From Allofournierella_A excrementavium (lineage in GTDB: Bacteria; Bacillota; Clostridia; Oscillospirales; Ruminococcaceae), in contig DWVE01000062.1 in assembly GCA_019120375.1 (NCBI GenBank), positions 18,978 to 82,977 of the forward strand: DNA of 64,000 bases, in the 5' to 3' direction. The notes under the pieces were generated by a model that did no database searches, was not told the origin of the DNA, and saw nothing but the letters and a program-made list of their open reading frames with translations. The first letter of the stretch is position 1. Each line of letters opens with the position of its first letter. The translations under genes were made by a program, and so were the position numbers. Shown here piece by piece: positions 24,211 to 31,890 of the stretch.

Positions 24211-25149
24211 ATGGGTAAGAGAATCGTAGTGGCGCTGGGGGGCAACGCCCTTGGAAATACCCCCGAAGAGCAGCTGAAGCTGGTGCAGGAGACCGCCAAG
24301 CCCATCGTGGACCTGGTGGAAAAAGGCTACGAGGTCATCATCGGCCACGGCAACGGCCCCCAGGTGGGCATGATCAACCTGGCCATGGAGTTTTCCGCCA
24401 ACAAGGGCGGCAACACCCCGTATATGCCGTTCCCCGAGTGCGGCGCCATGACCCAGGGCTACATCGGCTATCACCTGCAGCAGGCCATCCAGGCCGAGCT
24501 GAACGCCCGCGGCATCCGCAAGCCCTGCGCCACCGTGGTCACCCAGGTGGTCGTGGACGAGAAGGATCCCGGTTTTGCCAAACCCACCAAGCCCGTGGGC
24601 AGCTTCTACACCAAGGAAGAGGCCGACGCCATCGCCGCTGAGAAGGGCTTCATCTTTGTGGAGGACTCCGGCCGAGGCTACCGCCGGGTCGTTCCTTCCC
24701 CCATCCCTCAGCGCATCGTTGAGCTGGACGTGGTGGAGCAGCTGGTGTCTGCCGGCGCCATCGTGATCACGGTGGGCGGCGGCGGCATCCCCGTGGTGGA
24801 GACCGAGACCGGCCTCAAGGGTGTGGCGGCCGTCATCGACAAGGACCGTGCCAGCGCTCTGCTGGCCCGGGACGTGAAGGCTGACGAGCTGATCATCCTC
24901 ACCGCTGTGGACCGCGTGTGCATCAACTTCAACAAGCCCGACCAGCAGGAGCTGCCCTCCATGACGCTGGCCGAGGCCGAGGAGTACATCGGCCAGAAGC
25001 AGTTCGCGCCCGGCAGCATGCTGCCCAAGGTGCAGTCCTGCATGGAATTTGTCAAAGGCAACACCAACGGCGGTGTTGCGCTCATCACCTCCCTTGCCCG
25101 GGCGGCGGACGCTCTGGAAGGGAAAACCGGTACCATCATCAAACCGTAA
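24211..25149 (+). CDS. arcC: Carbamate kinase
   Basis: 312 residues, amino-acid-kinase fold. VVALGGNALG at the N-terminus, GHGNGPQVG near 49, VVTQVVVDEKDPGF, VGGGGIPV near 190, and AVIDKDRAS with LTAVDRVCINF in the ATP side. Makes ATP from carbamoyl phosphate and ADP, the energy-yielding step of the pathway. It lacks a good ribosome site and is probably coupled to argF translation. Confidence 0.96.
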   Translation: MGKRIVVALGGNALGNTPEEQLKLVQETAKPIVDLVEKGYEVIIGHGNGPQVGMINLAMEFSANKGGNTPYMPFPECGAMTQGYIGYHLQQAIQAELNARGIRKPCATVVTQVVVDEKDPGFAKPTKPVGSFYTKEEADAIAAEKGFIFVEDSGRGYRRVVPSPIPQRIVELDVVEQLVSAGAIVITVGGGGIPVVETETGLKGVAAVIDKDRASALLARDVKADELIILTAVDRVCINFNKPDQQELPSMTLAEAEEYIGQKQFAPGSMLPKVQSCMEFVKGNTNGGVALITSLARAADALEGKTGTIIKP

Positions 25150-25195
25150 TCTTCCGAAATAGTAAAAATCGCTTTACGAAAAGAGGAGAAATAGT

Positions 25196-26641
25196 ATGGG
25201 CAACAAGAAAAAACGCCGTTCGCTAAGCACATTTGCAATCCTGATCGTTGTGCTTCTGCTCGTGTCCGCCGCCACCTGGCTGGCCAGCGGTCAGACCTAC
25301 ACCGACGCTGAGACCGGTGAGCAGGTCGCCGTGGTCGGTGCGAGCCTCAGCGACATCCTGATGGCTCCCATCGGCGGCTGGCATGACGCCGGCGACGTTA
25401 TCGGCTTCGTGTTCTGCCTTGGCGCCTTCCTTTCCATCCTGAACGCCACCGGCGCTCTGGAGACCGGCATCCATGTGCTGGTGAAAAAACTCCACGGCAA
25501 AGAGCTGGCTCTGGTTTGGATCCTGATGTTCCTGTTCTCTGTGGGCGGCACTACATACGGCATGGGTGAGGAGACCGTTGGTTTCTACATCCTGCTCGCT
25601 GCCACCATGATGGCTGCCGGCTTCGACCCGCTGGTCGGCGCCGCGACGGTTCTGCTGGGCGCCGGCTCCGGTGTTCTCGGCTCCACCATCAACCCCTTCG
25701 CCACCGGCGCTGCGGTTGCCGCTGCCGGCGTGGAAGTGAACATGGGCATCGTGTACGTCGAGGCCATCATCCTGTGGCTGGCCACCTACTTCATCTCCGC
25801 ACTGTTCGTTACCCGTTACGCCAAGAAGGTCAAGGAGGGCAAAGGCTCCATCCTGACCGCCGATCAGCTGGACGAGTGCAAAAAGGCTTACGGCTCCTCC
25901 ACTGAGATCGACGCCAACGTGAAGCTCACCGGCCGCCAGAAGGGCGTGCTCGTGATCTTCGGCCTGTCCTTCGTGGTCATGATCCTGGGCTTCATCCCCT
26001 GGGGCTCCCTGAACGAGGGTATCTACAACACCCTGAGCTTCTCTCACTGGCTCACCGGCAACGGCTTCGGCGACTGGTGGTTCGATGACGCCGCCACCTG
26101 GTTCCTGCTCATGGGCCTGCTGATCGGCCTGATCGGTCTGGAAGACAAGAGCAAGCTGATGCCCTGCATCGTGGCCGGCTTCGCCGACATGATCAGCGTC
26201 AACCTGGTCATCGCTCTGGCCCGCGCCACCACCGTTATCATGAGCACCACCGGCCTGGGCACCTGGCTGGTCGAGGCTTCCGTCACCGCGCTGTCCGCTT
26301 CCGGCCTGCCGGCTCCTGCCTTCGGCGCTCTGGACTACCTGCTCCACATCGGCCTGAGCTTCCTGGTTCCTTCCTCCTCCGGCCTGGCGAGCCTGTCCGC
26401 CCCGATCGTTTCGCCGATCGTTGCCGGCATGGGCTGGTCCGTGGAGACTTCCATCATGATCAACGTCGCTGCCAACGGCCTGGTCAACCTGTTCACCCCC
26501 ACCTGCGGCTTCATCATGGGCGGTCTGGCTCTGGCCCGCGTGCCCTACGAGACCTGGCTGAAGTGGGCTGGCAAGCTCCTGGCCATCATCGCTGTGGTCG
26601 CCGGCGTGGTCCTGACTGTGGCTATGCTCGTGCTGAGCTGA
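25196..26641 (+). CDS. YfcC-family transporter, probable arginine/ornithine exchanger
   Basis: 481 residues with about 12 hydrophobic segments and two family half-repeats (FSVGGTTYGMGEET near residue 120; SFLVPSSSGLASLSAPI near 395). It is the intact paralogue of the disrupted yfcC at 19967. The arc operon lacks a classical ArcD, and YfcC proteins often take that position, so arginine/ornithine exchange is the likely role. RBS AGAGGAGAAA. Confidence 0.85.
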   Translation: MGNKKKRRSLSTFAILIVVLLLVSAATWLASGQTYTDAETGEQVAVVGASLSDILMAPIGGWHDAGDVIGFVFCLGAFLSILNATGALETGIHVLVKKLHGKELALVWILMFLFSVGGTTYGMGEETVGFYILLAATMMAAGFDPLVGAATVLLGAGSGVLGSTINPFATGAAVAAAGVEVNMGIVYVEAIILWLATYFISALFVTRYAKKVKEGKGSILTADQLDECKKAYGSSTEIDANVKLTGRQKGVLVIFGLSFVVMILGFIPWGSLNEGIYNTLSFSHWLTGNGFGDWWFDDAATWFLLMGLLIGLIGLEDKSKLMPCIVAGFADMISVNLVIALARATTVIMSTTGLGTWLVEASVTALSASGLPAPAFGALDYLLHIGLSFLVPSSSGLASLSAPIVSPIVAGMGWSVETSIMINVAANGLVNLFTPTCGFIMGGLALARVPYETWLKWAGKLLAIIAVVAGVVLTVAMLVLS

Positions 26642-26686
26642 TGATGCTCTGAGCAAGTAAATCTTACTCCCTCATTTCATAGGAAA

Positions 26687-26717
26687 ACCGGCCGTATATC
26701 CCGCGTATACGGCCGGT
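26687..26717. terminator. Terminator of the arc operon
   Basis: 12-bp perfect stem (26687-26698 with 26706-26717), 7-nt loop, then CTTTCCTGTTTCTTTC. Confidence 0.75.
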
Positions 26718-26767
26718 CTTTCCTGTTTCTTTCTGCAAACTCTCAGAAAAGGCGAAGGTGATGCATT

Positions 26768-28075
26768 TTGAACAGACTGATAACCCTTCAGGAGAATCTT
26801 TCCGACGCATACGATCCGGTCACGATCTGCTCCTTTGACTACGAGGCCATCCAGGCGGCCACCAAGCCCCTGATCCACCAGTCCGCCCGCTTTTTGTACA
26901 TCAAAAAGGGCAAGGGCGTCATCGAGATCAGCGGCGTGCGCTACGACATCCGGCCCAACATGCTGGTGGCCATCACCCCCTGGACCATCTCGGAGATCAC
27001 CGAGGTGACCGCGCCCATCCAGCTGATGCGGATCGTCTACGACTACCAGTACATAAACTCCGTTCTGAAGGGTGTATCCGGTCTGGAAGAAGACAGCTCC
27101 GAGCTGCTGCAGTTTTTGTCCATGGAGCCGGTGGCCTATCTGGACTCCATCCAGACAGACTACATCGACCTTCTGGCAGAGCAGCTGCGCGCCGAACTGG
27201 GCGTGGAGTCCACCCACAGCGCCCCCACCGCCCAGCCTCTCTCTCAGCTGTATGTCACCAACAAACTCATCGAACTGATGATTTTGTACCGGCGGTACGT
27301 GATGGCCGTCCGGGGCGAAAAGGACTACGAAAAGGGCATTTCCCAGGAAAACGCCATCCTCAGCTACATCTATGCCCACGCCACCGAAAAGCTCACCCTC
27401 AGCAGCGTGGCCGGGGCCTTCTTCATCTCCGAGTCCACGCTCTCCAAGCGCATCTCCGACATCACCGGCACCACCTTCACCAAACTTCTCACCAGCATCC
27501 GCATCGAAAAGGTCTCCGACTTTTTGGTCTACACCGACCTGACCCTGGACGAGATCGCCGCCCTCACCGGCTTTGTGGATGCCTCCCATCTGTCCAAGCA
27601 CTTCACCTCCAAGGTGGGCGTGACCCCCATCAAATTCCGCAAGATCTACGGCAAGTCCAAGACCAAGTTCAACCGCACCAACAAGAACATCGCCTTTGAA
27701 ATCGCGGACTACATCCACCAGAACTACGCCCAGGAAAAACTGAGCGCCGGTGAGGTGGCGTCCAAGTTCGGCATCTCGGTGGCCGAGATGAACCGCCTGA
27801 TGCTCTATTACTCCACCATGAACTTCGAGGCGCTGCTCAACTTCGTGCGCATCAACCGCGCCTGCGAGCTGCTGGCCTCCACCGATTACTACGTCATCGA
27901 CGTGGCCTTCGAGGTGGGATACAACAACATCAAGACCTTCAATATCAACTTCTTCAAGTACAAGGGGATGACCCCCTCGGACTTCCGAAACCGCATCACG
28001 CTGCAAAAATCCGACGGCAGCGAAACAGGCAAAACCAAGAAAAAAACCACCCGCAAGCCCGAAGAAGAGGAGTAA
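26768..28075 (+). CDS. Transcriptional regulator with two AraC-type HTH domains
   Basis: 435 residues. An N-terminal cupin-like sensor half (about 1-160), a first AraC DNA-binding domain (about 200-297, ending GVTPIKFRKIYG) and a second complete one (about 312-415, ending GMTPSDFRNRI), then a basic and acidic tail. Each domain has its own pair of HTH motifs; most AraC proteins have one. TTG start at 26768, with GAAGGTG about 8 nt upstream; no in-frame ATG fits. It lies between the arc genes and argR, so it may control arginine use. Confidence 0.8.
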   Translation: MNRLITLQENLSDAYDPVTICSFDYEAIQAATKPLIHQSARFLYIKKGKGVIEISGVRYDIRPNMLVAITPWTISEITEVTAPIQLMRIVYDYQYINSVLKGVSGLEEDSSELLQFLSMEPVAYLDSIQTDYIDLLAEQLRAELGVESTHSAPTAQPLSQLYVTNKLIELMILYRRYVMAVRGEKDYEKGISQENAILSYIYAHATEKLTLSSVAGAFFISESTLSKRISDITGTTFTKLLTSIRIEKVSDFLVYTDLTLDEIAALTGFVDASHLSKHFTSKVGVTPIKFRKIYGKSKTKFNRTNKNIAFEIADYIHQNYAQEKLSAGEVASKFGISVAEMNRLMLYYSTMNFEALLNFVRINRACELLASTDYYVIDVAFEVGYNNIKTFNINFFKYKGMTPSDFRNRITLQKSDGSETGKTKKKTTRKPEEEE

Positions 28076-28235
28076 AACGTCCCTTTTTGGGCTTGGGATG
28101 CAACAATATGCAATTTTTTGAATCTATTGTGCATGGACATTCCTCGTTTTCTGTGATAATCTATATCGAACGAGTGCATTTCTTGCAATGGTCCATCGTT
28201 GACCTGGCCGCGAGAGAAGGCCGTGGAGGTACCCC

Positions 28236-28700
28236 ATGAGGGAAGAACGCCAGAAAATGATACTGGAACTGATCCTCACGCAGCCCGTGGAGACCCAGCA
28301 GCAGCTGATGGAGCTCCTGCGGCAGCGGGGGTTCCACTGTACCCAGGCCACCCTGTCCCGGGACATCCGGGCTCTGCATTTGTATAAATCCAGCGTACCG
28401 GGCGGCGCGTCCCGCTATGCGGTCAATGCGCTGGACGCCGTCAGCGAGAACAAAGACAAGCTGACGAGCATCGCCCGTCTGGGCATCTGTTCCTTTGACA
28501 AGGTCGACAATTTCATCGTGATCAAGACCCTTCCGGGCATGGCCAAAGCGATCTGCACCTGTGTGGATGTGCTGGACGACAGCGAGCGCCTGGTGGGCCG
28601 CGTGCCCGGCAACAACACGGTGCTGGTGGTCATGCGAGGTCCGCAGGAAGCGGACGACATGTGCAAAACGCTGGAAGAACTGGTGGCAAGAAAGGCCTGA
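28236..28700 (+). CDS. argR: Arginine repressor
   Basis: 154 residues, usual length. Winged helix with CTQATLSRDIRAL near residues 30-43 and C-terminal arginine-binding hexamer domain with TLPGMAKAICTCVD and VPGNNTVLVVM. It senses arginine and controls arginine genes, here probably the arc operon and argS. RBS GTGGAGG. A TGTGATAAT extended -10 lies at 28152-28160. Confidence 0.95.
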   Translation: MREERQKMILELILTQPVETQQQLMELLRQRGFHCTQATLSRDIRALHLYKSSVPGGASRYAVNALDAVSENKDKLTSIARLGICSFDKVDNFIVIKTLPGMAKAICTCVDVLDDSERLVGRVPGNNTVLVVMRGPQEADDMCKTLEELVARKA

Positions 28701-28754
28701 GCCTTTCCCGCCCCGGATATCGCAAACTCGTTCATTTGGGAGGAAAGTACCTGT

Positions 28755-30413
28755 ATGAGCAATTTCGAAGGAAAAATCTATGACGTTACCAAACAGGCCG
28801 TGAAGGAAGTCTACGGCCTGGACGTGGGTCCCGACACCCTGGTGGTGGAAGTTCCCCGCAACAAGGACAATGGCGACTACGCCACCGGCGTTGCCATGAA
28901 GCTGGCCCGCGAACTGCACAAGAACCCTGTGGAGATCGCCGAGGCCATTGCGGCAAAGCTGCGCGAGCTGCTGCCCGAGGCCGAGTCCGTCATGGTGGCG
29001 AAGCCCGGCTTCATCAACTTCAAGCTGAGCAGCGAGGCGCTGACCAGCCTGATCAACCAGGTCCTGGACCAGGGCGACAACTACGGCCAGAACGAATCCG
29101 GCAAGGGCGTGCGCATCCTGGTGGAATGGGTGTCCGCCAACCCCACCGGCGACCTGCACTGCGGCCATGCCCGCAACGCCGCTTGGGGCGACTCCATCTG
29201 CCGCCTGCTGGAAAAGAGCGGCTACGACGTGCTGCGTGAGTTCTATGTGAACGACGCCGGCAACCAGATCGTCATGCTGGGCGAGTCCCTGGTGTCTCGT
29301 TACTTCGAGTACTTCGGCAAGGAGTACCCCCTGCCCGAGAACGGCTACCACGCCGACGACGTGAAGCAGATCGCCCAGGACATCGCCAAGGAAGACGGCG
29401 ACAAGTGGCTGACCGCCGACGCCAACGAGCGCCTGCACTACTTCATGCAGCAGGGCATCGACCGCGAGCTGGCCAAGATCGACCGCGACCTGAAGCTCTA
29501 CCGCGTGAACATCACCTCCTGGATGCACGAGACCTTCTTCTATCAGAATGATATGAAGCGCATCAAGGACTGCCTGAAGATGATGGACGACAAGGGCCTG
29601 CTGTACGAGAAGGACGGCGCTCTGTGGTTCAAGAGCACCGACTACGGCGACGACAAGGACCGCGTGCTGCGCAAGAGCGACGGCACCCTGTCCTACCTCA
29701 CCCCGGACATCGCCAACCACGTCTACAAGATGGAGCGCGGCTACCCCGTCATGGTCGACCTGTGGGGCGCTGACCACCACTCCTACGTGACCCGTATGCA
29801 GGCGGCCCTCACCGCTCTGGGCTATCCCAAGGGCACCCTGTCTGTGGAGCTCATCCAGATGGTCCGCATGGTGGAGAACGGCGTCGAGGTCAAGATGAGC
29901 AAGCGTACCGGCAACGCCATCACCCTGCGCGAGCTGTGCGAGGACGTGGGCGTGGATGCCGCCCGCTGGTTCTTCGTCTCCAAGGACATCACCACCCAGA
30001 TGGACTTCGACATCAAGCAGGCTTCCGCCAAGAACTACGACAACCCCGTCTACTACGCGCAGTACGCCCACTCCCGTATGTGCTCCATCCTGCGCAACCC
30101 GGAGATCCCCGAGTTCCATCGCGAGGACAGCTATGACCGGCTGACCAACGAGAAGGAGCTGCAGCTGCTGAAGATGATCGGCGAGTTCCCCGGCACCGTG
30201 GCCAAGGCTGCCAAGACCCGCAAGCCCAACACCATTGCGGAGTACATCCTGTCTCTGGTGAAGCTGTACCACAGCTACTACAACGTGGTGCATGTGAACA
30301 ACCCCGACGACCCCGAGCTGACCAACCAGCGCCTGGGCTTGGTCCTCGCCCTGAAGACCACCCTGCGCAATGCTTTGGATCTGCTGGGCGTCGATGCTCC
30401 CCAGTCCATGTAA
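28755..30413 (+). CDS. argS: Arginyl-tRNA synthetase
   Basis: 552 residues, class I synthetase. N-terminal tRNA-recognition (Add-1) domain, HIGH-like ANPTGDLHCGHARN near residue 135, KMSKRTGN near 380, C-terminal DALR anticodon-binding domain. RBS TGGGAGGAAA, 54 nt after argR. The tRNA-Arg(CCG) gene lies directly downstream. Confidence 0.97.
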   Translation: MSNFEGKIYDVTKQAVKEVYGLDVGPDTLVVEVPRNKDNGDYATGVAMKLARELHKNPVEIAEAIAAKLRELLPEAESVMVAKPGFINFKLSSEALTSLINQVLDQGDNYGQNESGKGVRILVEWVSANPTGDLHCGHARNAAWGDSICRLLEKSGYDVLREFYVNDAGNQIVMLGESLVSRYFEYFGKEYPLPENGYHADDVKQIAQDIAKEDGDKWLTADANERLHYFMQQGIDRELAKIDRDLKLYRVNITSWMHETFFYQNDMKRIKDCLKMMDDKGLLYEKDGALWFKSTDYGDDKDRVLRKSDGTLSYLTPDIANHVYKMERGYPVMVDLWGADHHSYVTRMQAALTALGYPKGTLSVELIQMVRMVENGVEVKMSKRTGNAITLRELCEDVGVDAARWFFVSKDITTQMDFDIKQASAKNYDNPVYYAQYAHSRMCSILRNPEIPEFHREDSYDRLTNEKELQLLKMIGEFPGTVAKAAKTRKPNTIAEYILSLVKLYHSYYNVVHVNNPDDPELTNQRLGLVLALKTTLRNALDLLGVDAPQSM

Positions 30414-30424
30414 CAACCAAAAAC

Positions 30425-30457
30425 AGAGCGCTCCGCCAAGGAGCGGGGCGCTCTTTC
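30425..30457 (+). terminator. Hairpin after argS
   Basis: AGAGCGC (30425-30431) pairs with GCGCTCT (30448-30454), with further inner pairing, before TTTCC. It sits directly before the tRNA gene. Confidence 0.6.
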
Positions 30458-30460
30458 CAT

Positions 30461-30537
30461 GCGTCCGTAGCTCAGTTGGATAGAGCGTTCGGCTCCGACC
30501 CGGAAGGCCGCTGGTTCGAATCCAGTCGGGCGCACCA
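30461..30537 (+). tRNA. tRNA-Arg (anticodon CCG)
   Basis: 77 nt including encoded CCA. Acceptor GCGTCCG pairs with CGGGCGC, D arm GCTC/GAGC, anticodon loop CTCCGAC gives CCG, T arm with TTCGAAT. It reads the Arg codon CGG and follows argS by 47 nt. Confidence 0.95.
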
Positions 30538-30578
30538 AGGTCGCCGCAAGCTTGTGAATCGCTTGCGGCGACCTTTTT
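30538..30578 (+). terminator. Terminator of tRNA-Arg(CCG)
   Basis: About 15-bp stem (from 30537-30551 with 30561-30575), 9-nt loop, T-run. Confidence 0.9.
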
Positions 30579-30666
30579 GTGAAAAGCCGCGGACACGCCT
30601 GTTCCGCCGCGGTCCGCCCCTGCCCGTGCGGGGGCGGCGGGCGGGGAGCCGGGTACTGTTCCGTTC

Positions 30667-30695
30667 AAAAAGCTCAGCCGGCCGGCTGGGCTTTT
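30667..30695. terminator. Second hairpin, possible terminator
   Basis: AAAAAGC...GCTTTT stem with GC-rich core around GGCC. Nothing else is seen between 30579 and 30742. Confidence 0.5.
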
Positions 30696-30742
30696 CTCAT
30701 GCGTCATCGCCGTTCGCGCTGTGCCGCGGGCGGCGAGAGATG

Positions 30743-30771
30743 TTGTCATAAAAGGCTTTGTGTGCTAAAAT
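30743..30771 (+). promoter_or_regulatory. Promoter of the GGDEF-EAL gene
   Basis: TTGTCA (30743-30748), 17-bp spacer, TAAAAT (30766-30771). Confidence 0.65.
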
Positions 30772-30819
30772 AAGAAATAATTGCAGAATTGACGCGGGCG
30801 GCATTGCCCGCACCGCGGG

Positions 30820-31890
30820 ATGGTGAAGAGGATGAAACACGAACAGACCATCAATCAGTACCGTAAGGGCATGCTCCTGACGATGCTGGGTCTGAGCATT
30901 GCGATCCTGGTGACCGGCACGCTGTTCCTGATGAACGGCTTCGCGATCCAGAACGCCACCGAGCAGCGCACCCAGAACTGGCTGCTGGATGTTTCGGGCC
31001 AGATCGCGACCCTGGTGGACAGCCGCATCTCCCAATCAATGGAAAGCATGAACATCATCCGGGACAGCGCCGTGCTTCTGGACGAGGAGGCACTGCCGGA
31101 ATTTTTGGCGCGCAAGGCGTCGGTATCCGGGTTTGACGAGCTGTATCTGGCGGCCAATGCGGAGGAAGCCAAGGCGTGGATCAGGGAGCGCTGTTCCACG
31201 CTGGCGGGCGACGACATGGTGCATGCCGGCACCACCCAGCTGATCATGTCCCACGAGCCGGAACTGGGCGTCTACTACTCCGCCGGCGAGACGACGGGGG
31301 ACCAGGTGCTGCTGGGCGTCAAGAACGCCAGCCTGCTCACCAGCATGCTCTCCACCCAGAGCTTCAACGGCGAGGGCACCTCCCGCGTCATCACCCGGGA
31401 CGGCGAACTGCTGGCCGAGGGCGAAAGCAATGAACTGTCCACCCTTCTGCGGGACGCCTTGATGAACGGCACGGAAGAGGAGCGCGCTCAGTTCGGCCAG
31501 ATGTATGATGACATCCACGCGGGCCGGCCCGGCGTGGCAAGGATCGAAAAAGGCGGCGCGGCGGTGCTGGTGAGCTACATCCCGCTGGTGGCCAACGACT
31601 GGTATGTGCTCACCATCATTCCCGCAGACCTGCTGGGCAAGACCATCGACCCGCTGGTGACCGAGAACCTGTGGCTCACCCTGCTGCTGGGCGTCGTTTT
31701 CGGCGGCGTGCTCATCGCCATGACCATCCTGCGCCGCCGCTATCAGTCCAGCCTGAGTACATGGCCTTCGTGGACCCCCTCACCGGCGGCAAGAGCGACG
31801 CCCGCTTCCGCTACGACGCGGCGGCGCTGCTGGAAAAGAGCAGCGACTACACCCTTGTCTCCGCGGACATGCAGGGCTTCAAGCTGGTGA
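30820..31890 (+). CDS. Membrane sensor fragment of a frameshifted GGDEF/EAL protein (N-terminal part)
   Basis: Residues to about 310 are real: a first helix (about 18-40), an extracytoplasmic dCache-like sensor, and a second helix (about 285-305) ending RRRYQSS. From about nucleotide 31755 the frame is wrong and the last ~45 residues are an out-of-phase read. The continuation (EYMAFVDPLTGG) lies one frame over and runs to 33968. One added base, e.g. CTGGAG for CTGAG, would join them into a protein of about 1,048 residues. ATG 30832 may be the true start, as GGTGAAGAGG precedes it. Confidence 0.75.
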   Translation: MVKRMKHEQTINQYRKGMLLTMLGLSIAILVTGTLFLMNGFAIQNATEQRTQNWLLDVSGQIATLVDSRISQSMESMNIIRDSAVLLDEEALPEFLARKASVSGFDELYLAANAEEAKAWIRERCSTLAGDDMVHAGTTQLIMSHEPELGVYYSAGETTGDQVLLGVKNASLLTSMLSTQSFNGEGTSRVITRDGELLAEGESNELSTLLRDALMNGTEEERAQFGQMYDDIHAGRPGVARIEKGGAAVLVSYIPLVANDWYVLTIIPADLLGKTIDPLVTENLWLTLLLGVVFGGVLIAMTILRRRYQSSLSTWPSWTPSPAARATPASATTRRRCWKRAATTPLSPRTCRASSW

